Source: JACPGQ01 sp039798685 (lineage in GTDB: Bacteria > Patescibacteriota > Microgenomatia > Levybacterales > UBA12049). Taken from it: 21,119 nt of DNA. A program made the position numbers and the translations under genes. Positions 7,626 through 16,351 of the stretch are shown here, in pieces. The notes under the pieces were generated by a model that did no database searches, was not told the DNA's origin, and was given only the letters and a program-made list of their open reading frames with translations. Each line of letters begins with the position of its first letter. The first letter of the stretch is position 1. Location of the stretch: contig JBDKFM010000016.1 in NCBI GenBank assembly GCA_039798685.1, positions 1 to 21,119 of the forward strand, read 5' to 3'.

Positions 7626-8258
7626 CTAATTTGACGTAATGATATGGACGCGTGACTGTGTCAAAACAGCCGGATACTGCAACTGAGTCATCATCTGTAC
7701 CTGATAAAGATTTGATCCGGGATCAAGTGTAATTGGTTGAGAGATAAGGAGTTGTGGCTGACCTCCCTGCAAAGAAACCTGCGAAAACCATACAGGATGC
7801 TGCGCTGTTGCATTATACAACTGAACATACGCAGTCTGATTTCCGGTGGGAATAACAACCGAAGCTTCAAATGTCACAGTCTGAATGTTTTCATACTTTG
7901 AGCTGTCTATATATGCAGAAGCACCCCCTACGTCCACCCACGTGTTACTCGTCACTGTTCCCGTACCCAATGTAATGTAGTATTCTTCAGCACCAGTGAC
8001 CGATTGAGGAGATGTACTTGTCTGGAGTTGTTGTGACGCGGTTGCCTGAAAGATCGCATCATACAATTCAGGGACACAAGTTTTCGTATCACAGATATCT
8101 CGATCTATGTTTTTATTCAGAGCACCGACGACCTGCATCGACCCTGCACTCTGCTTTCCTTTCAGCACAATGTAATTCAAAAACATAAGATTTACCAGCA
8201 TAAATCCAAAAAATACGAAAACAAAAAATCTCCAAAACCAGTGCTCTTTATGCCTCAT
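7626..8258 (-). CDS. Membrane-anchored secreted protein with a C-terminal beta-rich domain, function unknown
   Basis: This 210-aa protein is the only member of the minus-strand operon that is not a glycosyltransferase or transporter. A short basic N-terminus precedes one strongly hydrophobic helix (about 8-32), which should anchor it with the rest outside. Next come a pair of cysteines, C56 and C61 (DICDTKTCVPEL), and a Q/T/S-rich linker (about 71-88). Residues 91-208 are a domain of alternating hydrophobic/polar strands, with TWVDVGG, YIDSSKY, TVTFEASVVIP, AYVQLYNATAQHPVWFS and ITLDPGSNLYQVQM. This looks like a jelly-roll, carbohydrate-binding-like fold. I recall similar uncharacterised proteins in Patescibacteria genomes but know no function. 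It is coupled on both sides (ATGA overlap upstream, 1 bp gap downstream). Candidate roles are acceptor of the glycan, a glycan-binding surface protein, or a scaffold; all are inference. Confidence 0.8.
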   Translation of the reverse strand: MRHKEHWFWRFFVFVFFGFMLVNLMFLNYIVLKGKQSAGSMQVVGALNKNIDRDICDTKTCVPELYDAIFQATASQQLQTSTSPQSVTGAEEYYITLGTGTVTSNTWVDVGGASAYIDSSKYENIQTVTFEASVVIPTGNQTAYVQLYNATAQHPVWFSQVSLQGGQPQLLISQPITLDPGSNLYQVQMMTQLQYPAVLTQSRVHIITSN

Positions 8259-9214
8259 ACATCTGAGCCGTGTTGTAGTTTACGTTGAAATGTATAAATA
8301 ATTTTTTTAATCGGATTATGGGTCTCGTGTATTTTTGCTGTTATATGCCAATACCGTAATTCCTTGACTCTTAAGGTTTTAGAACTAATATTGCGCAAAA
8401 TATTCACTTTATCATCTACAAATTGTTGCTTCTCCCAAACATACGAATAGACAACAAAATAATAAAATGCCATAAGAACAGAGAGCATGAATCCATGCAC
8501 ACCGTCCTTATATCCTTTCTGGGAATAAAATCGCCTTATAAATTCTCCCATCGACTCTCCAACCGCGTCCTTCCAGGAAAAACGATATTGCCCATAACCG
8601 ACACTTTCCTTAGTCAAACTCCCTGCTTTTTGTTTGAGAATGTTTTCAGCCTCATTCGGAGCATAGATCATGAACATCTTTTGAAGAAACTGCGTAACAG
8701 TCTGATAATTTTCGTGGAGAATATGATGCGCTAATTTCCCAATTACTCCGTCGACATGGATTTGCTCATGCACATGCACCTCAGGAAACTTACCACTCCC
8801 TTTCTGAAATAATCTGAGCTGGTAATCCGGATACCAACCTGTGTGCTGCATCCACTTACCAAAAATAATATTTTTCCTCGGAATAGCATAGCCTCGTACT
8901 TCGCTGGCTGATTCATCGTTGATTACCTGCACGATCTCTTTAGCTAAATCCTCATCAATCTGCTCATCAGCATCGAGATTTACAATCCAATCGCCTGTTG
9001 CTTTCGTAAACCCGAAATTCTTGTTTACATTGAGCATCAGATTATTTGGCTTACTATATATCTTTGCATGATATTTTTTTGCTACCTCAACTGTTGCATC
9101 GCTAGATTGATTATCAACTACGATAATCTCATCAGCAAATGACACTGATTTTAAGCAGGCAGCAAGCCTCTTCTCCTCATTATATGCAGAAATTACGACT
9201 GATAATTTTTTCAT
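8255..9214 (-). CDS. WaaE-like family 2 glycosyltransferase (319 aa)
   Basis: The ATG at 9214 is chosen over an upstream in-frame TTG at 9247. It gives the canonical start MKKLSVVISAYNEE, overlaps the flippase stop as TAATG, and has AAGGAG just upstream. Family evidence: VVDNQSSDAT (32-41), KNFGFTKATGDWIVNL (65-80), D81-A-D83-E metal/donor motif, then GWYPDYQLRLFQKGSGKFP and VHVHEQI, all typical of WaaE-like enzymes. A hydrophobic segment near the C-terminus (FMLSVLMAFYYFVVYSYVW) suggests membrane attachment, and a basic tail follows. The protein is longer than the 252-aa WaaE-like enzyme of this locus and not a recent duplicate of it. It probably works at the cytoplasmic face on a lipid-linked acceptor. 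It overlaps the downstream anchored-protein gene by 4 bp. Confidence 0.88.
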   Translation of the reverse strand: MKKLSVVISAYNEEKRLAACLKSVSFADEIIVVDNQSSDATVEVAKKYHAKIYSKPNNLMLNVNKNFGFTKATGDWIVNLDADEQIDEDLAKEIVQVINDESASEVRGYAIPRKNIIFGKWMQHTGWYPDYQLRLFQKGSGKFPEVHVHEQIHVDGVIGKLAHHILHENYQTVTQFLQKMFMIYAPNEAENILKQKAGSLTKESVGYGQYRFSWKDAVGESMGEFIRRFYSQKGYKDGVHGFMLSVLMAFYYFVVYSYVWEKQQFVDDKVNILRNISSKTLRVKELRYWHITAKIHETHNPIKKIIYTFQRKLQHGSDV

Positions 9215-10668
9215 TAACTCCTTAATTGTAATCTGACCATTTTCCAATCAGCAATAAGCTGTTTTTTTGCAAGTAGCAACATCATCGCTGCATAGACACA
9301 AGCTCCAATAACAATCACTATTAACAGTGTTGGAATTGAGCGTATGACAAGAGGACCAATACTCCAAATAACCACACTCATCGTCACTGTCGCAACAAAA
9401 GGACGCACAACTAGTCCGAAAATCCGAATCGGGATGAACTTATTTGTAAGAAATACAACAAGAACTACTGAGGTAGAAATGATCGCTGAGGCAACGGCTA
9501 CTCCGGTAAAACCCATCATCATAATTGCAAGCGGGGTAAGTACCCATGTTGCAATCGTCCAAAAAATCATCAAATATAACGTGATCTTAATTTTTCCTAT
9601 CGCATTGAGTGCATTCGTCAGAGGTGTTGAAATCGCTGATAGCGCGGCATTAATCCCAAAAAATAACACGGAGAGCAAGGCGGGTTCCCATTTTTGATAC
9701 CGAGGTATAAGCACAATCAGATACGGCATAAGTAACACCATGCCGGTAATTATAGGTAGAATAAAGAAAATAACGGCAAAAACAGATTTCTCAATCGCCT
9801 TCCCAAGATATTCCTTCTCTTCTGAGAGTCGTGAAAATGAAGGAAACGTAATACGAATTACATTATCCATTATCAAACGCAATGGCATAAGCGCCCATTT
9901 CTGTGCAAAACCGACATACCCTAACATAGGTTTTGTAAGTACAGTACCCAAATACAGTATCAGCAACTGATCCTTTGCAAGCGCAAGTAGACTATTCGCC
10001 TGGAATGGTGCTCCGAAAGCTAAGAGACGCTTCGCTACGATTTTCGAAAACCCGATCCCGATATCCCATGGCTGTATAAGATAAAGAGTAATTGTACCTG
10101 CAATCCCTCTTGCAAGAACCGCATACGTAAAGCTTGTTATCCCAAATCCCTGAATCGCTAAAACCAAAATGATGCAATTAAAAAGAAGCGTTTCGACAAT
10201 TTCGGGAATCACTAGTTTTTTGAAATTCAAATTTCTCTCAAGAAGAATCGAAGGAATAGTCTTCAAAGAAGAAAGGAAAAATGCAGCTAATAACGCATGG
10301 TAGAGCAGCATTCCCTGATCATCCAGATTATAAAAATGTCGTATTGAACCTGTTAACAATACGCCTACAACAATAACAACACAGACTAACGTCATTTGAA
10401 TAGTAAACGTCGTCCGAAGGTCTTCCTTGGTCAACGCTTCTTTCTTCTGTATCAAAGCCGCTGCAAGACCGATATCTGAAAAGTATGAAAAAAATACAAT
10501 CACTGTTGAAACGAGAAAGAAAATCCCGTAATCAGCTGGCGAAAGATAAACGGTAAGCAAAAATGTGACGATTTGTCCGATCAGCTGGACGAGAAACGTT
10601 CGGGAGACTAATGCAACAACTCCATGAATTGAACGCTTTGTAACTGTCGCGATGTCGAGCTCTTGCAT
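9214..10668 (-). CDS. Wzx/TuaB-like oligosaccharide flippase (MOP superfamily)
   Basis: This 484-aa protein has about 12-14 membrane helices and is of the polysaccharide biosynthesis protein type, which moves polyprenyl-diphosphate-linked oligosaccharides from the inner to the outer face of the membrane. Supporting features are an N-terminal amphipathic region before helix 1, YLSPADYGIFFLVSTVIVF and SDIGLAAALIQKKEALTKED early on, LLERNLNFKKLVIPEIVETL in the middle, a central FPSFSRLSEE loop, and ALNAIGKIKITLY before the last helices. This order is characteristic of Wzx/TuaB/WzxC-like transporters. Only 17 bp separate it from the DPM1-like gene; the ATG at 10668 has no clear Shine-Dalgarno. 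Its presence implies that the locus makes an oligosaccharide on a lipid carrier in the cytoplasm. Whether it could also flip the monosaccharide-phosphate carrier needed by the GT-C proteins is unknown. Confidence 0.9.
   Translation of the reverse strand: MQELDIATVTKRSIHGVVALVSRTFLVQLIGQIVTFLLTVYLSPADYGIFFLVSTVIVFFSYFSDIGLAAALIQKKEALTKEDLRTTFTIQMTLVCVVIVVGVLLTGSIRHFYNLDDQGMLLYHALLAAFFLSSLKTIPSILLERNLNFKKLVIPEIVETLLFNCIILVLAIQGFGITSFTYAVLARGIAGTITLYLIQPWDIGIGFSKIVAKRLLAFGAPFQANSLLALAKDQLLILYLGTVLTKPMLGYVGFAQKWALMPLRLIMDNVIRITFPSFSRLSEEKEYLGKAIEKSVFAVIFFILPIITGMVLLMPYLIVLIPRYQKWEPALLSVLFFGINAALSAISTPLTNALNAIGKIKITLYLMIFWTIATWVLTPLAIMMMGFTGVAVASAIISTSVVLVVFLTNKFIPIRIFGLVVRPFVATVTMSVVIWSIGPLVIRSIPTLLIVIVIGACVYAAMMLLLAKKQLIADWKMVRLQLRS
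9218..9223 (-). promoter_or_regulatory. Shine-Dalgarno AAGGAG deciding the start of the 319-aa GT2
   Basis: AAGGAG on the minus strand (9223 to 9218) sits inside the last codons of the flippase gene, 3 bp before the ATG at 9214. The spacing is shorter than ideal, but the match, the TAATG overlap and the canonical GT2 N-terminus together support this start rather than the TTG at 9247. A similar site (GGAGAAGG, 11415 to 11408) lies 8 bp before the DPM1-like gene, so this organism uses Shine-Dalgarno signals inside operons. Confidence 0.5.
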
Positions 10669-10685
10669 AATCCAATACGGGGAAA

Positions 10686-11399
10686 TTAGAATCTTCTATT
10701 TTGGATATCCCAAAAAAGTATAAATGTCTCAAGCATTGCCCTAATAATAACTGATATATTTCCTCCACTCTGATCGCCATATTTTCTTGAGAAATGTGTA
10801 ACTCCTACCTGCCTTACCTGGAGATTCTTTGCTTTCGCTTTTGCCAGTATCTCAGTTGTAATCATCGCTCCTTCGGATCGTAGAGGCATAATCTGCTCAA
10901 TCGCTTCCTTTTTAAACATCTTAAATCCACAGTCGATATCCCTGTAATAAAATCTGAAAAAAAGAAAATCCCATATCTTCAGGAGTAACATCAGAACATG
11001 TCGCATAAAATTATCCTGTCGATGCTGTCGGTAACCGATCACAATGTCAGAAGCATCGATCTGATCAAGAAACCTCGTCACCTCTTCAAAATCGAACTGC
11101 AGATCACCGTCGGTGAAAACGATATATTTGTACTTTGCATGTTCAAATCCAGCACGAAGTGCAGCCCCATACCCTCGATTAGGATGGAGACTTATTACCC
11201 GAAGATTCTTATTTTCTGCCTCAAAACGTTTTGCAACCTCAAGCGTTTTATCTGACGATCCGTCATCAACCATCAGTATTTCCCACTTCTTTGCTACCTG
11301 CTCAGCGACAGGAATAGCTTTTGTCACAACTGCCTCAATATTTCGTTCCTCGTTCCAAAAAGGAAAAAATATTGATAACTCTTCTACTTTTTTCGTCAT
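10686..11399 (-). CDS. DPM1-like polyprenyl-phosphate glycosyltransferase (GT2)
   Basis: This 237-aa enzyme should transfer a sugar from a nucleotide donor to polyprenyl phosphate at the cytoplasmic face, producing the lipid-monophosphate donor used by GT-C enzymes. Motifs in order are FFPFWNEERNI (11-21), MVDDGSSDKT (43-52; D45, D46), NRGYGAALRAGF (74-85), and FTDGDLQFD (95-103) with D97-G-D99. Then come DIDCGFKMFKK (154-164), TTEILAKAK and SRKYGDQSGGN (204-214). There is no C-terminal pair of membrane helices, so it belongs to the short DPM1-like class; a hydrophobic patch (134-152) may contact the membrane. GGAGAAGG ends 8 bp before the ATG. The gene overlaps the PTPS-related gene before it by 4 bp, linking donor synthesis directly to the GT-C block. 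The donor could be glucose, mannose or another sugar. Confidence 0.88.
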   Translation of the reverse strand: MTKKVEELSIFFPFWNEERNIEAVVTKAIPVAEQVAKKWEILMVDDGSSDKTLEVAKRFEAENKNLRVISLHPNRGYGAALRAGFEHAKYKYIVFTDGDLQFDFEEVTRFLDQIDASDIVIGYRQHRQDNFMRHVLMLLLKIWDFLFFRFYYRDIDCGFKMFKKEAIEQIMPLRSEGAMITTEILAKAKAKNLQVRQVGVTHFSRKYGDQSGGNISVIIRAMLETFILFWDIQNRRF

Positions 11400-13096
11400 A
11401 ATAGCCGCCTTCTCCAGGAGAATATTATACCAGTTACCAGTCCGAACATACTAATATAAGTGATCATATCTGCAACATTTTCTACATCTGTACCGACATA
11501 TTTAGCCTCAATAATGTGCTCTCCTGGTGGGACCATCACCGAAATTCCACTTTTTTCAACCTGATATTCAACCTCGTCACCATCAACATAAACCTTCCAC
11601 CCCGGAAAATACGCAAGATTGAGATGAATCCTACTCTGCATCTTGGCACGTACATTTACAGAAAATACCTGTGTCTTATTTTTATCGTCTGCAAATACCG
11701 CATTCCCTGAATCTACACTAAACCTGCTTATTGGCACATCTGCAGGCACTAATGGACGCATGAATCCGATCGGAAGATACTCATCAGAGATTCTTGAAGT
11801 GTCCCAACGTAATGTTTCCTGTTTCACATAGTCACTAGCGGTTTTCTGCACAATAGTTTGCGGCACAAAAAGCTTCGCATAAAATGCCACAAGTAATCCT
11901 ACACTCACTCCAAGTATTAATACCTGAAAAGCTCTCGTTTTTTTTATAAAACCGACCTCTCCAATCAAAAACCAGATTAATGCACCACCAAGAAATGAAG
12001 AGAAAAATGAAATCACACTCAGAAATCTCCACGGGTACTGAATAAACGATAAAACCGGCACTGCTTTCCAGATTGGTTTTGAGAGATCCGTACTAAAAAA
12101 CACCGAAAGAAGCAGGAATATAAACGCGACGACAATCGCAATAGCAGATTTTTTCTGTTTTCTCAAAACAAACGGTAGCAAGAGAAGTGAGGCACCCGCT
12201 AACAAAATATGAATTTTGCCCATACGGAATGAGAGACCATCTACGCAACCTCTTACTGAACCACCGTATCCCCATGAACTCTCCCAGAGCTGCGGGAGAC
12301 AGATGTAGTGCTCACGAAAATCTGCTGCCCCACCTACCTGCGAGATTACATTTGTGTATCCCATCTCAAGCAATGCAGGTACCCAATAAAACGCACTGAG
12401 CAGTAATCCAAAAAGAAACGACAAGTACATAAAATAAAATGATATTTTCTGATCTTTTCTAAGGGAGAAAAGGGTGAGAAAAAGAAGCAGCATCACGAGA
12501 AACGGAGTCACCATAAGACCAGTCAAGTTATGAGATGATAACAATGCTGCATATGAGAGACCAGCAATTGCGACATATCTGAACTTACCTAACTCATATG
12601 CCTTAATAACTCCATAGAAAACAAGTGGGATAAACGCATACCCAAAGAACTCACCTACAGCTCCCCTGACATATATATTTACTGCGTGATACGGAGCATA
12701 CACATAAAGAAGCGCTGCAACTACCCCTCCTGCCTTCCCCCAATACATCTTTGCCAAATAATACATCCCGACTCCACTCAGCAAAATACCAAACGTCATC
12801 ATGAGCTTCGTTGCGATCAATGCATCTGCCCCAAAGAACATAAAAAAAGCTCCTACATAATAGGAGAAGGGACCATAAAAGGAAAATATCGGATACCCAT
12901 AGCCATATCCAAGATCAGGTACCCATCTCACAGGTAACATCCCATCATGCAGTGCTACCGACATCTGCTGCACCCTTGCTACCTGAGTGTCGTCATGTAC
13001 CGGGAAAAAACCCTGAATAAAAATTGGAGCGAAACTCCAATATGATGCAAAAAGAACCAGGCATAAGCCTAGTAAAGGTAATAGATTTTTTTTCAT
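11396..13096 (-). CDS. '6-pyruvoyl-tetrahydropterin synthase-related' GT-C-type membrane protein, 566 aa
   Basis: The family name is historical; nothing here resembles the pterin enzyme. The protein has about 11-12 helices in a GT-C arrangement: a first helix, then H34-D35-D36 in the first outer loop, LPVRWVPDLGYGYGYP (54-69), YAPYH, and YVRGAVGEF. A large loop holds LWESSWGYGGS, DGLSFRMG and two cysteines (ICLP, RGCV) that could pair. FIQYPWRFLS follows before the late helices. The C-terminal extracytoplasmic module starts YFPGW (496-500), continues V-D-G and VPPGEH, and is followed by a last helix (about 540-560) and the basic end RRR. The role is inferred as sugar transfer from a polyprenyl-phosphate donor. 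ATGA overlaps join it to both neighbours, with the DPM1-like gene directly downstream. Confidence 0.84.
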   Translation of the reverse strand: MKKNLLPLLGLCLVLFASYWSFAPIFIQGFFPVHDDTQVARVQQMSVALHDGMLPVRWVPDLGYGYGYPIFSFYGPFSYYVGAFFMFFGADALIATKLMMTFGILLSGVGMYYLAKMYWGKAGGVVAALLYVYAPYHAVNIYVRGAVGEFFGYAFIPLVFYGVIKAYELGKFRYVAIAGLSYAALLSSHNLTGLMVTPFLVMLLLFLTLFSLRKDQKISFYFMYLSFLFGLLLSAFYWVPALLEMGYTNVISQVGGAADFREHYICLPQLWESSWGYGGSVRGCVDGLSFRMGKIHILLAGASLLLLPFVLRKQKKSAIAIVVAFIFLLLSVFFSTDLSKPIWKAVPVLSFIQYPWRFLSVISFFSSFLGGALIWFLIGEVGFIKKTRAFQVLILGVSVGLLVAFYAKLFVPQTIVQKTASDYVKQETLRWDTSRISDEYLPIGFMRPLVPADVPISRFSVDSGNAVFADDKNKTQVFSVNVRAKMQSRIHLNLAYFPGWKVYVDGDEVEYQVEKSGISVMVPPGEHIIEAKYVGTDVENVADMITYISMFGLVTGIIFSWRRRLL

Positions 13097-14649
13097 CTTA
13101 CTTTCTTTTTTATACTCATCAGGAGAATTAGCGTGAAACTTATCACACTTATTATATCGCTAATTAACCTAATTTGCGTTTCCTTAAACACAGCGACCAC
13201 CTTATGCTCTCCTGCTGGAACCTTAACACGCATGAGACCCTCAGGATTTTTATACGACACATCTACTACGCTTCCGTCGACTGTCACATTCCAGCCGGGA
13301 AAGTATACTTTGTTAATCGTGTAGGTTGCCTTATGGGGGGCATTTGTCCAAAACACAACACTATTCGTCGTCACAATTATTTTCTGTACTCTTCCGTCAC
13401 TCGTTATAACTTTTTCCTGCTGCCACGATATTGGAATATCTTTAACCCAGCGTGGCATGTACTCCTGACGGACTGTAGTTGTATCAAGATTTGTCGCATA
13501 GTAGCTATCAGGTTGGTTTGTAACCTGAACATGTGATAGCATCTGCCAGGATGAAAAAAGACCTGCAATAATCAGTATAAGACCTACAGTTCGAGACTCC
13601 CATTTTTTAAGCACTGAAAAAATAAATGCGACGAGAAAAGACACCGCAAAAATCGTCATTGATAAAAAGCGGAACGGAAACTGTACAAACTGCACAGGAA
13701 GAACTGACCAGAAAATTGCGCTTCCGCTAGTAGCAAAAAATGCTGAACAAATTCCGATAAAAAGAAATAAAATAACAAACGAATGTGCCCGTGCCTTCTC
13801 ACGCTTTCTTAAAAGAAGTACAAGCACGACCGTTAAGACAATATATGTACCGATTCCAACTAACGAAATGCTACTGAAGTACTGTGACCAATCGGAGACT
13901 GTAATATTACTAAAAACAGTGTATCGCAGATCAAAAATAGAAGGGATCCAAAAAAATGCTGCTGCACCTATACCAAGAAAAAGAGAACTAAAGATGAATA
14001 TTACACTCTCTCGCTTCTCTTTCTCAGATATCATTTTTAACAACATGTAGCACACAAGTAAACCGATAAAAAAAACCGAAAGTGTGTTATGAGAAAGAAT
14101 CAACATTGCAATTGCTAATGAGGTCCACATAACGCTTCTTCTCTCGACCTGCCAAAAAAGAAAAGGAGCAACTGTAAGAGAAAGTAGCTCACCAAGAGAT
14201 CCCCTCTTATACAAATCATAAAGATGATAAGGGGCATAACCATAAAAAATACTTCCTGCAAGGGAAGGGAGACTTGAAAAACTTCGTCGCAACCAGAGAA
14301 ACATGAAAAGCACTGATCCGATTACTGAAGTGCCAAATAAAATCTTAATTGTATCTGTGTACGAGAATCCGAGGATATGCACCGGGATACCAAGGTACAT
14401 AAATCCTGGATATAAAAAATTTGCTACAGGGTATCCATAACCCTGATTTAACCTCTGGAGGAAGCGGACAGGAAATTGACCATCCCTAAATGATTCATAA
14501 AATGCACTGAAGCGAATTATCATCCACTCCCCATCATCAGAAACAAAAAATCCCGACCTAAACAACGGCATCACTGCCGGCAACATGAGAATACACAGCA
14601 AACCGAACCAGAGAAGAAATGACTTATGGTGTTGTTTCCAGTACGACAT
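13093..14649 (-). CDS. '6-pyruvoyl-tetrahydropterin synthase-related' GT-C-type membrane protein, 518 aa
   Basis: Same family as the 566-aa neighbour but clearly diverged. Conserved points are S37-D38-D39-G in the first outer loop (in place of HDD), FPVRFLQRLNQGYGYP (59-74), YGYAPYHLYDLYKRGSLGE, LSHN, and FVQFPFRFLS before the late helices. The large W-SSWGYGGS loop of the 566-aa protein is missing and replaced by a shorter loop (VSDWSQYFSS), which may mean a different acceptor. The C-terminal module is YFPGW (449-453), V-D-G, VPAGEH, then a last helix (about 495-512) and KKKVR. The start overlaps the PMT-like gene by 26 bp and has no visible Shine-Dalgarno, so translation may depend on coupling. 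The GT-C activity is a family-level inference. Confidence 0.82.
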   Translation of the reverse strand: MSYWKQHHKSFLLWFGLLCILMLPAVMPLFRSGFFVSDDGEWMIIRFSAFYESFRDGQFPVRFLQRLNQGYGYPVANFLYPGFMYLGIPVHILGFSYTDTIKILFGTSVIGSVLFMFLWLRRSFSSLPSLAGSIFYGYAPYHLYDLYKRGSLGELLSLTVAPFLFWQVERRSVMWTSLAIAMLILSHNTLSVFFIGLLVCYMLLKMISEKEKRESVIFIFSSLFLGIGAAAFFWIPSIFDLRYTVFSNITVSDWSQYFSSISLVGIGTYIVLTVVLVLLLRKREKARAHSFVILFLFIGICSAFFATSGSAIFWSVLPVQFVQFPFRFLSMTIFAVSFLVAFIFSVLKKWESRTVGLILIIAGLFSSWQMLSHVQVTNQPDSYYATNLDTTTVRQEYMPRWVKDIPISWQQEKVITSDGRVQKIIVTTNSVVFWTNAPHKATYTINKVYFPGWNVTVDGSVVDVSYKNPEGLMRVKVPAGEHKVVAVFKETQIRLISDIISVISFTLILLMSIKKKVR

Positions 14650-16351
14650 ATGCTTGATCTGTTATGGGAAATGACACAATTTCCTGACCATTTGCAACAA
14701 CGACCGGACGCTGCGGATAATAAAATCTCTCAAGAATTGGTAATGATCTTGAATCTGCCTTAGAAGTAATGATCAGTGTATGAGGCTTGCTCATATCTTT
14801 CTCCCAATCAATCGCTTTGTAACGATATTTCCCGAATGACTCTACTTTGCTAAATCCTTCTGAATCATCAGGAAGACGCTTTACTGTCTCCTGAAAGTCT
14901 TTTGGTGGGAAGGGAAGATGATAAAGAAGAGACGAATAAATAAGATCCGTATCCTTATCAATCAGAATCTCTACATACTTTGACTCATTTGCCTTTAAAT
15001 AATCTGCTAAGGCTGCATCTTCACTTCTCCATTGGGGGGCATAAAATACCGGAAATCGATTATAGTATGAAACAAAGTAGTACAGCATATTAAATATAAA
15101 AAATATAGAAATCACTATAATACCTCCGTAACGAATACTTCTTCTTTTCTGGGTAACAAAAAAACGAATCACCGCGATACATCCGGTGGCTGAGAAAACA
15201 ACCAGTGGAACAATAAGAAAAAACCCCCTCGTTGCATGTGGCGCTTCTCTCGTCGTCGCTGCAACAAGAATCACAAATACCGCCCACAAAAGAAAGAAAA
15301 TAAAATATTTCACACGCGCTTTGAAAGATACAATGAGTCCGACACAGAAAAACAGTAACTCAATACTATACATCTGGCCTACATTTCCGATTCCATGATT
15401 CCCATGAGTTGACCCTGTAAGAAAGAGAAAAGACATCGAAAAATAGGATAAAATATTCTGCATGTACTGGAATAGAGATAATACAAATGAGTTGAAGAAC
15501 AGTTTCGTAAAAATCGGGGGAAGCACGACCAAGTACGAACGAAATTCGAGTATTCTCGACTGAACCTCAGCACTTGTGAAAAGCAAAGTACCCCTTGTAG
15601 ATGAATAACCACCACTCTGCATGACATGAAGGAGAAAAATCCCGCAGAGTACAACGAGTAAAGAAGACACTAGGATTTTTTGTCTTACACTTCGGACAAA
15701 CTGATCTGGCCTATAAAGTAAAAACATGCCTATATACAGGAGAGGGGTAAAAACACGCGCAATATTGTATGTATACAAAGACAGACTCCCAATAAAAATA
15801 CTAAAAAGAAATAGGGCAATACTTTTTTTGCGCAATGAAACAAAGTAGAGATATACACCGCTAAGAATAAAAAACAATGCTGGTGTCACCTCGAACGCAC
15901 CTCGGGAAAAATGAAGATGCCATGGATTAACTGCGAGCAAAAAGGAAGCAACAAGTGGCAAAACCATATCCTTCTTGCCTATCATCTCTCGCAGAAGAAG
16001 ATAGAGAATAACAATACTTATACTTCCAAAGAAGGCTGAGACAAAACGTACTGCAAAGGCATTCGGTCCAAATATCCATACAGGCAATGTCGAGAGATAG
16101 ATATAACCTGGCAATTTATACTCTCCAAATGCCTTAAACAGGACAGGGTACCCTTGCCCATACTCATCTCTTCCAGTCTGGACTATACTATACGCGTTAT
16201 ATCCAATCGAAGTTTCATCCTGCTGTAAACCGTTTGGAATCGAACTGAGCAAATTAAACCTGAGAAAAACTCCAAGTAATAAAATCCCTGCAAAAATAAG
16301 TATACTTGCACGGCTAGTTATGAAAGACTCTTTTTTGAACAAACCAAGCAT
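14624..16351 (-). CDS. PMT_2/GT39-like membrane glycosyltransferase (ArnT/PMT-type), 575 aa
   Basis: This is a polytopic GT-C enzyme related to protein O-mannosyltransferases and ArnT, which take sugars from polyprenyl phosphate. The first outer loop holds the catalytic-type acidic pair: NGLQQDETSIGYNAYSI (40-56; D45, E46), then TGRDEYG (59-65) and FGEYKLPGY (75-83). NPWHLHFSR lies in a later loop, and about 11 helices run to about residue 430. A soluble extracytoplasmic tail of roughly 145 residues follows, with no YFPGW module and no closing helix, unlike the neighbouring YfhO and PTPS-related proteins. The ATG at 16351 overlaps the upstream YfhO gene by 38 bp, the longest overlap here, and lacks a Shine-Dalgarno; a TTG at 16342 is the only near alternative. 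The acceptor (glycan, lipid or protein) is unknown. Confidence 0.85.
   Translation of the reverse strand: MLGLFKKESFITSRASILIFAGILLLGVFLRFNLLSSIPNGLQQDETSIGYNAYSIVQTGRDEYGQGYPVLFKAFGEYKLPGYIYLSTLPVWIFGPNAFAVRFVSAFFGSISIVILYLLLREMIGKKDMVLPLVASFLLAVNPWHLHFSRGAFEVTPALFFILSGVYLYFVSLRKKSIALFLFSIFIGSLSLYTYNIARVFTPLLYIGMFLLYRPDQFVRSVRQKILVSSLLVVLCGIFLLHVMQSGGYSSTRGTLLFTSAEVQSRILEFRSYLVVLPPIFTKLFFNSFVLSLFQYMQNILSYFSMSFLFLTGSTHGNHGIGNVGQMYSIELLFFCVGLIVSFKARVKYFIFFLLWAVFVILVAATTREAPHATRGFFLIVPLVVFSATGCIAVIRFFVTQKRRSIRYGGIIVISIFFIFNMLYYFVSYYNRFPVFYAPQWRSEDAALADYLKANESKYVEILIDKDTDLIYSSLLYHLPFPPKDFQETVKRLPDDSEGFSKVESFGKYRYKAIDWEKDMSKPHTLIITSKADSRSLPILERFYYPQRPVVVANGQEIVSFPITDQAYVVLETTP

Noticed and set aside
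9215..9247. TTG start extending the 319-aa GT2 by 11 residues
   Set aside because: The ATG at 9214 gives the canonical GT2 N-terminus, has AAGGAG upstream and forms a TAATG junction.
11396..14649. Pterin biosynthesis, as the name '6-pyruvoyl-tetrahydropterin synthase-related' would suggest
   Set aside because: The proteins are polytopic with GT-C-like loops; no zinc-binding histidine pattern or soluble fold of the pterin enzyme is present.
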